From: Streptomyces smaragdinus
Lineage (GTDB): Bacteria > Actinomycetota > Actinomycetes > Streptomycetales > Streptomycetaceae
Direction: 5' to 3'
Assembly: GCF_009604385.1 (NCBI RefSeq)
Contig: NZ_WEGJ01000004.1
Span: forward strand, 310,001 to 374,000
DNA: 64,000 bases
Below, piece by piece: positions 56,321 to 63,901 of the stretch; within the stretch, counting starts at the first letter, position 1; every line of letters starts with the position of its first letter. The notes under the pieces were generated by a model. That model was not told where the DNA came from, did not search any database, and saw only the letters and a list, made by a program, of their open reading frames with translations. A program made the position numbers and the translations under genes.

Positions 56321-56328
56321 GCTCGATG

Positions 56329-56400
56329 TGGACGATACTGGGATTGAACCAGTGACCTCTTCCGTGTCAGGGAAGCGCTCTCCCGCTGAGCTAATCGTCC
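56329..56400 (-). tRNA. tRNA-Val (GAC), copy 1
   Basis: 72 bases on the minus strand. The acceptor stem GGACGAT pairs with ATCGTCC, and the anticodon stem CTTCC/GGAAG encloses CTGACAC with anticodon GAC. The T-loop is GTTCAATC and the discriminator is A. CCA is not encoded. Confidence 0.95.
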
Positions 56401-56421
56401 GTGCGGAAACGCGGTGACGCG

Positions 56422-56493
56422 TGCGCGATACTGGGATTGAACCAGTGACCTCTTCCGTGTCAGGGAAGCGCTCTCCCGCTGAGCTAATCGCGC
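56422..56493 (-). tRNA. tRNA-Val (GAC), copy 2
   Basis: 72 bases on the minus strand, identical in the body to copy 1 but with acceptor arms GCGCGAT and ATCGCGC. Anticodon GAC, discriminator A, CCA not encoded. Confidence 0.95.
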
Positions 56494-56511
56494 GGGGGCC
56501 CGAAGGCCCGG

Positions 56512-56583
56512 TGGACGATACTGGGATTGAACCAGTGACCTCTTCCGTGTCAGGGAAGCGCTCTCCCGCTGAGCTAATCGTCC
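56512..56583 (-). tRNA. tRNA-Val (GAC), copy 3
   Basis: 72 bases on the minus strand with the same sequence as copy 1, including acceptor GGACGAT/ATCGTCC. Anticodon GAC. Confidence 0.95.
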
Positions 56584-56584
56584 G

Positions 56585-56655
56585 AGGTGGAGACGGGATT
56601 TGAACCCGTGTAGACGGCTTTGCAGGCCGTTGCCTCGCCTCTCGGCCACTCCACC
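56585..56655 (-). tRNA. tRNA-Cys (GCA)
   Basis: 71 bases on the minus strand. The acceptor GGTGGAG pairs with CTCCACC with U73, as expected for Cys. The anticodon stem ACGGC/GCCGT encloses CTGCAAA with anticodon GCA. Confidence 0.95.
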
Positions 56656-56683
56656 AGGCAGGGGGCAGGGAACTCCCCCATCG

Positions 56684-56756
56684 AGCGGACGACGAGATTC
56701 GAACTCGCGACCCTCACCTTGGCAAGGTGATGCTCTACCAACTGAGCTACGTCCGC
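56684..56756 (-). tRNA. tRNA-Gly (GCC)
   Basis: 73 bases on the minus strand. The acceptor GCGGACG pairs with CGTCCGC. The anticodon stem TCACC/GGTGA encloses TTGCCAA with anticodon GCC. It is the first gene of the five-tRNA transcript. Confidence 0.95.
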
Positions 56757-56801
56757 CTGTCATGGTCCGGTCCGCCTCGCGGCGTCCCGGTGACGTCATG
56801 A

Positions 56802-56829
56802 ACTGTAGCGGATTCCGGGGCCAGCTCAA
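56802..56829 (-). promoter_or_regulatory. Probable promoter of the tRNA cluster
   Basis: On the minus strand TTGAGC (56829-56824) and TACAGT (56807-56802) are 16 bp apart and 46 bases upstream of tRNA-Gly. Confidence 0.6.
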
Positions 56830-56912
56830 ATTCCGTATCCCCGCCCCGCCCGGCGGGTCGCCGCTGGCCAGCACCTTCCGCACCCGGCGGGGGGCGGTCC
56901 TACACTCGGGGC

Positions 56913-57983
56913 GTGCCCGCCCTCGCCCCTCTCGCCCCACTCGCCCGTTTCGGCCGGACGACCGCCACGGATCTGCGGGACGTCACCACCGACCCCGCCG
57001 CCCTGGAGTCCGCCGGGTGGTGGGCCGTCGTCGCCGACTTCGAGGGCAGGGTGCTGTGCGCGCGCTTCGGCGACGTACGCGAGAGCCCCGCGAAGGAGCG
57101 GCCCGCCGGACGCTGGCGCGGGCCCGCGCCCGGGGACTGGACGTCGTCCCTGGACCACGCGGCGTACACGGCGGGGGTGCGGCGGATACGCGAGCACATA
57201 GCCGCCGGCGAGGTCTACCAGGCGAACCTGTGCCGGGTCCTGACCGCTCCGCTGCCCGACCCCGCCGCGAGCGACGTGGACGCCCTCGGCGCGCTCCTCG
57301 CCCGCGGCAACCCCGCCCCGTACGGGGGCATCGTCCGGCTCCCCGCGCACGGCGCCGAGGTGGCGAGCGCCTCGCCGGAGCTGTTCCTGCGGCGCACCGG
57401 GCGGACCGTGGAGTCCGGCCCGATCAAGGGCACCGGGCGTACGCCCGGGGATCTGCTGGAGAAGGACCACGCCGAGAACGTGATGATCGTCGACCTGGTC
57501 CGCAACGACCTCGGCCGCGTCTGCGCCACCGGCTCCGTGACCGTCCCGGAGCTGTGCGCGCTGGAGCACCACCCCGGGCTGGTGCATCTCGTCTCGACGG
57601 TACGCGGCGAACTCGCGCCCGGGGCCGGCTGGCCGGAGCTGTTCGGCGCCGCCTTCCCGCCCGGCTCCGTCACCGGCGCCCCCAAGAGCAGCGCGCTGCG
57701 CATCATCGACGCCCTGGAGACCGCCCCCCGCGGCCCGTACTGCGGCGGCGTCGGCTGGGTGGACGCCGACCGCGGCACCGGTGAACTCGCCGTCGGCATC
57801 CGTACGTTCTGGATCGACCGCCTCTCCCCCGGCGGACCGGTGCTGCGCTTCGGCACGGGGGCGGGTATCACCTGGGGGTCGGACCCGGAGCGCGAGTGGG
57901 CGGAAACCGAGCTGAAGGCCTCCCGGCTGCTCGCGGTAGCGTCGCGGACGGAACACGCACCGATCCAAGGAGCACGCACGTGA
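56913..57983 (+). CDS. pabB: Aminodeoxychorismate synthase component I
   Basis: This 356-aa chorismate-binding enzyme has the ADC-synthase signature PIKGTGRTPGD with the nucleophilic Lys of PabB (anthranilate synthases carry Ala). Further motifs are NVMIVDLVRNDLGRVC, VHLVSTVRGEL and PPGSVTGAPKSSALRII. It starts the p-aminobenzoate branch towards folate, or a secondary metabolite. No PabA amidotransferase is adjacent or fused, so it depends on one elsewhere. The GTG start overlaps nothing; its stop overlaps the pabC GTG. Confidence 0.92.
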   Translation: MPALAPLAPLARFGRTTATDLRDVTTDPAALESAGWWAVVADFEGRVLCARFGDVRESPAKERPAGRWRGPAPGDWTSSLDHAAYTAGVRRIREHIAAGEVYQANLCRVLTAPLPDPAASDVDALGALLARGNPAPYGGIVRLPAHGAEVASASPELFLRRTGRTVESGPIKGTGRTPGDLLEKDHAENVMIVDLVRNDLGRVCATGSVTVPELCALEHHPGLVHLVSTVRGELAPGAGWPELFGAAFPPGSVTGAPKSSALRIIDALETAPRGPYCGGVGWVDADRGTGELAVGIRTFWIDRLSPGGPVLRFGTGAGITWGSDPEREWAETELKASRLLAVASRTEHAPIQGART

Positions 57984-58801
57984 AGATCTGGCTCGACGGG
58001 GCACTGCGGGACGCGGGCGACGCCCGGGTGTCCGTCTTCGACCACGGACTGACGGTCGGCGACGGCGTCTTCGAGACGGTGAAGGCGACGGACGGGCAGC
58101 CGTTCGCGCTGACGCGCCATCTGCGGCGGCTGGCCCGCTCCGCGGCGGGTCTGGGCCTGCCCGAGCCGGACCTGGACGAGGTCCGCCGGGCGTGCGCGCA
58201 GGTGCTCGCCGCCAACCCCGTACCGCTGGGGCGGCTGCGGATCACGTACACCGGCGGCGTCTCCCCGCTGGCCTCGGACCGCGGCCAGGTCGGGCCGACG
58301 CTGGTCGTCGCCCTCGGCGAGGCGCGGCGCCGCCCGGACACCACGGCGGCCGTCACCGTGGAGTGGACGCGCAACGAGCGCAGCGCCGTCGCGGGCCTGA
58401 AGACCACCTCGTACGCGGAGAACGTCGTCGGCCTGGCCCGCGCCCGCGCCGCCGGGGCCTCCGAGGCCCTCTTCGCCAACACCCGCGGCCGGCTCTGCGA
58501 GGGCACGGGGTCCAACGTCTTCGTCGTCCTGGACGGCGAGCTGCACACGCCGCCGGTCGGCTCGGGCTGTCTGGCGGGCATCACCCGCCAGGTGATCGTC
58601 GAGTGGACGGGGGCGCGGGAGACGGATCTGCCGTTCGACGTGCTCGACCGGGCGGAGGAGATCTTCCTGACCTCGTCCCTGCGGGACGTGCAGGCCGTCC
58701 ACACCCTCGACGGCCGCGCGCTGGCGGGGACCCCGGGGCCGGTCACCTCGAAGGCGATGCGGGTCTTCGAGGAGCGGTCCGCCGCGGACATCGACCCGTA
58801 G
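57980..58801 (+). CDS. pabC: Aminodeoxychorismate lyase-like class IV PLP enzyme
   Basis: This 273-aa class IV PLP enzyme has the conserved Lys in GLKTTSYAENVV, SVFDHGLTVGDGVFE at the start and EGTGSNVFVVLDGEL for cofactor binding. Beside pabB it most likely releases pyruvate to give p-aminobenzoate. A branched-chain or D-amino-acid transaminase cannot be excluded on sequence alone. The GTG at 57980 overlaps the pabB stop (GTGA), with AAGGAG eight bases upstream. Confidence 0.9.
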   Translation: MKIWLDGALRDAGDARVSVFDHGLTVGDGVFETVKATDGQPFALTRHLRRLARSAAGLGLPEPDLDEVRRACAQVLAANPVPLGRLRITYTGGVSPLASDRGQVGPTLVVALGEARRRPDTTAAVTVEWTRNERSAVAGLKTTSYAENVVGLARARAAGASEALFANTRGRLCEGTGSNVFVVLDGELHTPPVGSGCLAGITRQVIVEWTGARETDLPFDVLDRAEEIFLTSSLRDVQAVHTLDGRALAGTPGPVTSKAMRVFEERSAADIDP

Positions 58802-58828
58802 ACGCCGATACGAGGGGGCCGAATCCGG

Positions 58829-59659
58829 ATGACGACGACACTGCGGCCGACGGGACCCGAGCGGGCCGAGGCGGACGGCGGACGCGCCCGCGACTACGAC
58901 GTGTGCGTCAACGGCCGCCCGGTCGGCCGGGTGAGCCTGGGCACGGACGAGCGCGGCGGGCCCGGGGCGGGCCGGATCCGGGCGCTGCGCATCGACGAGG
59001 CGGACCGGCACCGGGGCCGCGCCACCGTGGCCGCCCTGGCCGCGGAGGAGGTGCTGCGGGGCTGGGGCTGCCGCTCGGTCGGCGTCACCGTCCCCGCGGC
59101 CGCCGCCGCGGCGCTGGGCCTGGCGACGGCGCTCGGGTACACGGAGGCGGGCCGCGCCATGTCCAAGGCGCTGACCGATCCCCCGGAGCTGGCCCCGGAG
59201 TACGCGGTACGGCCGATCACCGGCGCCGGGTACGCGGCGTGGCTGGCGGAGTCCGTCGCCTCCTCCGTCGCGCAGCGCACGGCCGCCGGCACCCCCCTGG
59301 ACGCGGCGCGGCGGGCGGTGGACCGGTCCGTCCGCGTACAGCTGCCCCAGGGCGCCGCCACGCCCGGCACGGCGCTGCGCACGCTGGACCACGCCGGGGT
59401 GCCCGTGGGCAGCCTCTGGGTGGCCCTGCGGCGGCCCCACGAGCCCGGCGGCTGGGTGTTCGACGTCGTCGTCCACCCGCCGTACCGGGGCCGGGGCCAC
59501 GGGCGGGCGCTGCTGCTGCTCGCCGAGCGCGAGTGCCTGGCGGCCGGGCTGGACCGCCTCGGGCTGCACGTCGTCGCCGGGAACACCCCGGCGCTGCGGC
59601 TCTACGAATCCCTGGGCTACACGCCCACCGAGTTCCGCCTCGCCAAGCCCCTGCTCTGA
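58829..59659 (+). CDS. Double-domain GNAT N-acetyltransferase
   Basis: This 276-aa protein has two GNAT-like halves. The N-terminal half is degenerate (RIRALRIDEADRHRGRATV). The C-terminal half is complete, with the acetyl-CoA loop VVHPPYRGRGHGRALLLLAE, a Q/RxxGxG type site, and VVAGNTPALRLYESLGY. The substrate is unknown. The ATG at 58829 follows GAGGGGG and lies 27 bases after pabC. Confidence 0.88.
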   Translation: MTTTLRPTGPERAEADGGRARDYDVCVNGRPVGRVSLGTDERGGPGAGRIRALRIDEADRHRGRATVAALAAEEVLRGWGCRSVGVTVPAAAAAALGLATALGYTEAGRAMSKALTDPPELAPEYAVRPITGAGYAAWLAESVASSVAQRTAAGTPLDAARRAVDRSVRVQLPQGAATPGTALRTLDHAGVPVGSLWVALRRPHEPGGWVFDVVVHPPYRGRGHGRALLLLAERECLAAGLDRLGLHVVAGNTPALRLYESLGYTPTEFRLAKPLL

Positions 59660-59689
59660 GGCACGCCGGCCGCCTGGGAGACTTGTCCC

Positions 59690-60190
59690 ATGACTGACGC
59701 ATCCCCCGCCCCCGTACTCGACGTCTGGTGCGAGCTGCAGTGCCCCGACTGCCGGACCGCGCTCGACGACATCCGCGCGCTGCGGGAGCGCTACGGGGAC
59801 CGGCTGGAGATCCGGCTGCGGCACTTCCCCCTCGACAAGCACAAGCACGCCCTGGCGGCCGCCCAGGCGGCGGAGGAGGCCGCGGAGCAGGGCCGGGGCT
59901 GGCCGTACACCGAGGCGGTGCTGGCCCGGGTCGCCGAGTTCGACGCGCGGGGCGAGCGGCTGCTCACCGACGTGGCCCGTGAGCTGGGACTGGACGCCGG
60001 CGAGCTGGAGACGGCGCTGGTCGACGGCCGCCACTTCCTGGCCGTCGACGCGGATGTGGCGGAGGGCAAGGCGATCGGCGTCACGGGCACGCCGACGTAC
60101 GAGATCGCCGGCACGCGGCTGGACGGCGGGAAGAGCCAGGAGGGTCTGCGGGAGCGGATCGAGGAGATCGTGGACGGGCTGCTCGCCTGA
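59690..60190 (+). CDS. DsbA-family thioredoxin-like protein
   Basis: This 166-aa protein has the active site CPDC in WCELQCPDCRTALDDI and the cis-Pro loop IGVTGTPTYEIAG. It is a FrnE/DsbA-type fold without a signal peptide or membrane helix, so it acts in the cytoplasm, unlike canonical DsbA. It ends ten bases from the convergent neighbour. Confidence 0.88.
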   Translation: MTDASPAPVLDVWCELQCPDCRTALDDIRALRERYGDRLEIRLRHFPLDKHKHALAAAQAAEEAAEQGRGWPYTEAVLARVAEFDARGERLLTDVARELGLDAGELETALVDGRHFLAVDADVAEGKAIGVTGTPTYEIAGTRLDGGKSQEGLRERIEEIVDGLLA

Positions 60191-60199
60191 CCCCGGTGC

Positions 60200-60649
60200 T
60201 CAGATGCCGTGCTTCTTGAGGATGGCCTCGATGTCGCTGAAGTCCTCGCCCGCCGGCTCCGCCCGGCGCGCCGGGGCGCGGGTCGGCTCCAGGGCGGGCG
60301 CGGCGGCCTTGGGACCCGGCTGCGCGGCGCGCCGGGCGGCCTTGCGCCCGGCCCGGTCGGGAGCCCTGCCGGCGCCGATCCTCGAGGCCAGATAGAGGAC
60401 CACCGACAGGGCGAGCACGGCGAAGCCCGCCCAGACGGTGGGCTTGAGGACGAGGTCGGCGGCCCATTCGCCGACCGCCGTCCCGACCTTGCGGCCCATC
60501 GTCACCAGCCCGGCCATGGCCAGACCGACGGGCAGCAGCGACACGGCGGCGATCTTCGTGGCCCGCCGGAAGCGGCGCCGGTACGCCGTGAGCAGCGCGA
60601 CGGCCAGACCGGCCGCGGACAGAGCGGCACAGACGGTGGTGGTGAACAT
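60200..60649 (-). CDS. Small membrane protein of unknown function
   Basis: This 149-aa protein has three or four helices in the first 105 residues (TTTVCAALSAAGLAVALLT; VSLLPVGLAMAGLVTMG; AGFAVLALSVVLYLAS) and an Ala/Arg/Pro-rich tail ending DFSDIEAILKKHGI. The ATG at 60649 is chosen. A GTG five codons upstream (60664) has comparable support. Confidence 0.75.
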   Translation of the reverse strand: MFTTTVCAALSAAGLAVALLTAYRRRFRRATKIAAVSLLPVGLAMAGLVTMGRKVGTAVGEWAADLVLKPTVWAGFAVLALSVVLYLASRIGAGRAPDRAGRKAARRAAQPGPKAAAPALEPTRAPARRAEPAGEDFSDIEAILKKHGI

Positions 60650-60757
60650 GCCTCCATCGTGCACCGCCGGACCCCCGCTCGGCCATGCCCGGCGGCCGTA
60701 CTCAGGGAGATGTCGGGGACGCGCTCCTCCGCAGGGACCATCCGCGCCGGTACCGGG

Positions 60758-60925
60758 TCACCACGGGATGAGGTCGTGCGCCCCGGTGAGCGCGATGAGC
60801 CCGCCCACCACCGTGAGGAACAGCATCAGCGGGGGCTGGGAGAGGGCGAAGAGGCAGCCGCGGGCCTCGGAGGGCGCGGCAGGCGTGTCTGGGGGCGGGA
60901 CGGAGTCCTCGGTGATGTGCGCCAT
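60758..60925 (-). CDS. Possible 55-residue membrane peptide
   Basis: A reading frame of 55 codons begins at ATG 60925 and encodes a hydrophilic start (MAHITEDSVPPPDTP) then one helix (PLMLFLTVVGGLIALTG) ending in AHDLIPW. It lacks a strong ribosome site, and no homologue is recalled. Third-position bias is typical of coding DNA here. Confidence 0.5.
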   Translation of the reverse strand: MAHITEDSVPPPDTPAAPSEARGCLFALSQPPLMLFLTVVGGLIALTGAHDLIPW

Positions 60926-61036
60926 GGCGGCACCGATGATGACGCACGGCCCTGCGCCGCGGGGGCAACACGCGAGGATTCAAGGGGCTGTTCATCCATC
61001 GGCACCTGGCGCGAAGGGGTGGCGAATCCGCGCGGC

Positions 61037-61615
61037 TCAGTCCGCGTTGACGCCGGCCTCGCGCCGCCGGGCCCGGTACGCGGCGACGTGCAGCCGGTTG
61101 CCGCACGTACGGCTGGAGCAGTAGCGGCGCGAACGGTTGCGGGACAGGTCGACGAAGGCCCGCCCGCAGTCCGGCGCCTCGCACCTGCGCAGCCGCTCCT
61201 GCTCCCCCGCGACGACCAGGAAGGCCAGCGCCATCCCGCAGTCGGCGGCCAGATGGCGGCCCAGGGAGGCGCCGGGGGCGAAGTAGTGGATGTGCCAGTC
61301 GTAGCCGTCGTGGTCGGTCAGCCGGGGCGTGGTCCCCGCGCCCGCCACGAGGTCGTTCAGCAGCCGGGCGGCGGACCGGGCGTCGGGGGCCGCGAAGACC
61401 CGCGCGAACCGGTCCCGCACCGCGTGCACCTCGGCGACGTCGCCCTCGCCGAGCGCGCCGACACCGCTGATGCCGTGCGCGGTGACGAACCGCCGCAGCG
61501 CGGCGGCGTCGGGCAGCCCCTCGTCCCCCGCCCCGGTGCCCGCGGTGTTCAGCAGTCCCACGACGGCGTCGAGCGCGCACCGGGTGTCGTGATTGATCAG
61601 CACGGGATTCCCCAC
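61037..61615 (-). CDS. CGNR zinc-finger (ABATE-domain) protein
   Basis: This 192-aa protein ends in a CGNR zinc finger (CEAPDCGRAFVDLSR ... YCSSRTCGNRLHVAAYR) with the four Cys and GNR box intact. The N-terminal helical ABATE domain contains VVGLLNTAGTG and FFAPGASLGRHLAADC-like segments. Such proteins are putative transcription regulators in Streptomyces. The GTG at 61615 is the best start; a longer frame extends upstream. Confidence 0.85.
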   Translation of the reverse strand: MGNPVLINHDTRCALDAVVGLLNTAGTGAGDEGLPDAAALRRFVTAHGISGVGALGEGDVAEVHAVRDRFARVFAAPDARSAARLLNDLVAGAGTTPRLTDHDGYDWHIHYFAPGASLGRHLAADCGMALAFLVVAGEQERLRRCEAPDCGRAFVDLSRNRSRRYCSSRTCGNRLHVAAYRARRREAGVNAD

Positions 61616-61800
61616 GTCGAAAACCTGACCGGGGAGTCGACTGTACCCAGGTTCCCGGCGGGGTGTCCGGGCCGGGTTCCGGGTCCGTACGGGCCGGCGC
61701 GCCGCACGGGGAACGCGGCACGGCACCGCCGTCGCGGTGTCCCGCGGCCACGGTGCCGTGCTCGTATCCGGTTGTGTGGTCAGTTGTACGTTCCGTCCCG

Positions 61801-61825
61801 CGCCGTCTCCCCGAGTCGGACGGCG
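61801..61825 (-). terminator. Possible terminator of ssgB
   Basis: CGCCGTC (61801-61807) and GACGGCG (61819-61825) form a short hairpin 13 bases after the ssgB stop. Confidence 0.4.
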
Positions 61826-61837
61826 TCGGGCGTCTCG

Positions 61838-62251
61838 TCAGCTCTCCGCGAGGATGTGGGAGAGCTCTGTGTCGAGGTCGAAGTGACGGTGTTCGGTGCC
61901 GGGCGGGACGGCGGCGTCGGTCCGTTTCAGGAACGACTCCAGCGCCCGCGCGGGCGCCTCCAGCAGGGCCTCGCCCTCCGGAGAGCTCAGGGCGATGCAC
62001 ACCACGCCCTGACCGTGGCTGCGGGACGGCCAGACTCGGACGTCGCCGGTGCCGGTGGGCCGGTGCAGGCCCTCGGCGAGGAGGTCGCGGGCGAACACCC
62101 ATTCGACCGTTTCCTCGGCTCCGGTGTGGAAGGTGGCGTGTACGGCGTAGGGATCCGCCGTGTCGTACCGCAGGCCCGCCGGGACGGGCAAAGAGGACTC
62201 GCTCGACACAACGAGGCGCAGGTGCAGCTCGCAGCTGACCGTGGTGTTCAT
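61838..62251 (-). CDS. ssgB: Sporulation septum protein SsgB
   Basis: SsgB (137 aa) is a SALP-family protein that marks sporulation septum sites and helps recruit FtsZ in aerial hyphae. The protein begins MNTTVSCELHLRLVVSSESS and ends LDTELSHILAES, matching S. coelicolor SsgB essentially throughout as I recall it. The ATG at 62251 is chosen; 22 extra upstream residues are in frame but not part of the conserved protein. Confidence 0.97.
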   Translation of the reverse strand: MNTTVSCELHLRLVVSSESSLPVPAGLRYDTADPYAVHATFHTGAEETVEWVFARDLLAEGLHRPTGTGDVRVWPSRSHGQGVVCIALSSPEGEALLEAPARALESFLKRTDAAVPPGTEHRHFDLDTELSHILAES

Positions 62252-62310
62252 AAGCGCCAGGGCCTTTCGCTCAGTGTGCGCTCGGGGATTCGCACGTCGG
62301 CGAAGTCGAC

Positions 62311-62336
62311 ATGCCACCTACCGGGGCGTTGTAAAC
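62311..62336 (-). promoter_or_regulatory. Candidate ssgB promoter of sigma-H type
   Basis: On the minus strand GTTT (62336-62333) is followed after 15 bases by GTGGCAT (62317-62311). ssgB in S. coelicolor depends on sigma-H (GTTT-N14-17-GGGTAT type). The -10 match is imperfect, so this is tentative. Confidence 0.35.
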
Positions 62337-62441
62337 CCCTCTGACCGTTTTGTGATGATTTAGGTACTTCGTATGGCCTAGTGGTGATACTGCGAACTCG
62401 GCCATTCCGGTGAAGTCCCGGGCTCAGGTAGTTTGGGCTGC

Positions 62442-62918
62442 ATGAATGCGGAGAGTAACGGAGGGGGCCGTTCCGTCCCGGTAGGCGCGACGGACGGCGC
62501 GGGAGATGACCCGGTCGAGGGAACGGACCGCGTCCTCAAGGAGCCGGCACCCGGCATATCCAAGGCGCCCCAGTTCATCCAGGCCCGGCGCACACTCCAC
62601 CTGAGCTGGCAGGTCGGCGTCTTCGTCGTCGGCCTCGCCATCGTCGGCCTTGGCATCGTCATGCTGCCGCTGCCCGGCCCCGGCTGGGTGGTCATCTTCC
62701 TCGGCATGGCCGTCTGGGCCACCGAATTCGTCTGGGCACAAGTCGTGCTCCACTGGACCAAACGCAAGGTCACCGAAGCCGCCCAGCGCGCCCTCGACCC
62801 CAAGGTCCGCAAACGCAACATCACCCTGACCGTCATCGGCTGCGCCATCGCCGGCGCACTCCTCGCCGCCTACATCGCCCGCTACGGCATGGAAATGCCC
62901 TGGAAGACCGACCACTGA
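62442..62918 (+). CDS. TIGR02611-family membrane protein
   Basis: This 158-aa protein has a disordered Gly/Asp-rich start of about 45 residues, then helices WQVGVFVVGLAIVGLGIVML and GPGWVVIFLGMAVWATEFVW separated by the conserved LPGPG turn, a basic loop and a last helix (LTVIGCAIAGALLAAYI). The function is unknown. It diverges from ssgB over 190 bases, an arrangement kept in S. coelicolor (recalled). The ATG at 62442 was selected; a TTG three codons earlier is possible. Confidence 0.85.
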   Translation: MNAESNGGGRSVPVGATDGAGDDPVEGTDRVLKEPAPGISKAPQFIQARRTLHLSWQVGVFVVGLAIVGLGIVMLPLPGPGWVVIFLGMAVWATEFVWAQVVLHWTKRKVTEAAQRALDPKVRKRNITLTVIGCAIAGALLAAYIARYGMEMPWKTDH

Positions 62919-62992
62919 CCGCCGCCCCCGCGCTCCCCCGCCCGCAGCGTCACGACCACCGCCTGACATGCGGTAACGTTGACCCCGCACCC

Positions 62993-63064
62993 GGGCGATT
63001 AGCTCAGTGGGAGAGCGCTTCGTTCACACCGAAGAGGTCACTGGTTCGAACCCAGTATCGCCCA
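62993..63064 (+). tRNA. tRNA-Val (CAC), copy 1
   Basis: 72 bases. The acceptor GGGCGAT pairs with ATCGCCC, with discriminator A. The anticodon stem CTTCG/CGAAG encloses TTCACAC with anticodon CAC. A -10-like TAACGT stands at 62974-62979. Confidence 0.95.
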
Positions 63065-63071
63065 CTCGGGA

Positions 63072-63126
63072 GAGGGAGAACCGTGTCTGCGGACTGCGCA
63101 GACCGGGGCTCCCTCGTTTGTTTTTT
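63072..63126 (+). terminator. Terminator after tRNA-Val copy 1
   Basis: GAGGGAG (63072-63078) pairs with CTCCCTC (63109-63115), with an inner TCTGCG/CGCAGA hairpin. A T-rich run TTTGTTTTTT follows to 63126, unusual for this genome. Confidence 0.75.
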
Positions 63127-63295
63127 GCGCACGGCTTCGCCGGCGCGGGTGGGGGGCTGCGCCCCACCCACACCCCCCGCGTCGCGGTCGGCGGGGTGAC
63201 CCCCTCAGTTCGTGCGGCGGGGTGTGTCCTTGGGGTTCCTTCGTGTTTCTCTTCTTCTGGATTCTCCTGTGGTGGTTTTTGGGCAGAATTGGGGG

Positions 63296-63745
63296 GTGAG
63301 CTGGAGTCGTTACCGGTTTCGTAGTGTGTGGGTTTTCGAGGCCTCGCCGGAGGCTGTGTTCGATGTGCTTGCCGATGTGGAGGGGTATCCCTCGTGGTGG
63401 CCTCAGGTTCGGGGGGTGCGGCAGGTCGACGGGGAGTCCGGGGAGTTGAGGTTCCGGTCCTTTCTGCCGTATTCGCTTCGGGTGGTGGGGCGGGAGGTTC
63501 GGCGGGACCCGGCCGACGGGGTGCTCGAGCTGGGGATGCGGGGGGATCTTGTGGGGTTCGCCCGGTTCACCGTGGTGGGGGACGGGGGGCGGGCCCGTGC
63601 TCTGTTCGAGCAGGAGGTCGAGGTCACCGTGCCGTTCATGCGGGTGTTCGGGGTAGTGGGGCGGCCGTTCTTCCGGGCCAATCACGCGTGGATGATGCGG
63701 GGCGGACGGCGGGGGCTGCGGCAGGCGCTCCGGGAACGGGTTTGA
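63296..63745 (+). CDS. SRPBCC (START-like) family protein
   Basis: This 149-aa polyketide-cyclase/dehydrase-like protein begins with the typical EASPEAVFDVLADVEGYPSW and has VGREVRRDPADGVLEL and VEVTVPFMRVFG, forming a hydrophobic ligand cavity. The codons are atypical: about 17 of the first 75 end in T, rare in Streptomyces. The 63186-63295 leader is also AT-rich. The GTG at 63296 is abutted by a G-run rather than a spaced ribosome site. The frame continues upstream to 63212. Confidence 0.75.
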   Translation: MSWSRYRFRSVWVFEASPEAVFDVLADVEGYPSWWPQVRGVRQVDGESGELRFRSFLPYSLRVVGREVRRDPADGVLELGMRGDLVGFARFTVVGDGGRARALFEQEVEVTVPFMRVFGVVGRPFFRANHAWMMRGGRRGLRQALRERV

Positions 63746-63771
63746 ACAGCGGGGGGCGGGCCCTGTAATGT
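63742..63771 (+). promoter_or_regulatory. Probable promoter of tRNA-Val copy 2
   Basis: TTGAAC (63742-63747) and TAATGT (63766-63771) are 18 bp apart, ten bases before the tRNA. The -35 box overlaps the stop codon of the SRPBCC gene. Confidence 0.6.
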
Positions 63772-63781
63772 TCTGCGCAGC

Positions 63782-63853
63782 GGGCGATTAGCTCAGCGGG
63801 AGAGCACTTCGTTCACACCGAAGGGGTCACTGGTTCGATCCCAGTATCGCCCA
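63782..63853 (+). tRNA. tRNA-Val (CAC), copy 2
   Basis: 72 bases, acceptor GGGCGAT/ATCGCCC, anticodon CAC in TTCACAC. It differs from copy 1 at a few D-arm, anticodon-flanking and T-loop positions (GGTTCGATCC instead of GGTTCGAACC). Confidence 0.95.
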
Positions 63854-63861
63854 CCCGTGAT

Positions 63862-63893
63862 CAGCGGCCCGAGTCCTCGGACTCGGGCCGCTG
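63862..63893. terminator. Terminator between tRNA-Val copy 2 and the edge gene
   Basis: CAGCGGCCCGAGTC (63862-63875) pairs perfectly with GACTCGGGCCGCTG (63880-63893) around CTCG. It stands between the tRNA and a convergent stop codon. Confidence 0.8.
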
Positions 63894-63901
63894 TCGTGCG
63901 T

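Noticed and set aside
56329..56583. Three direct repeats of about 70 bases spaced by 20 bases, resembling a repeat array
   Set aside because: Each unit folds as tRNA-Val with anticodon GAC; these are genes, not CRISPR repeats.
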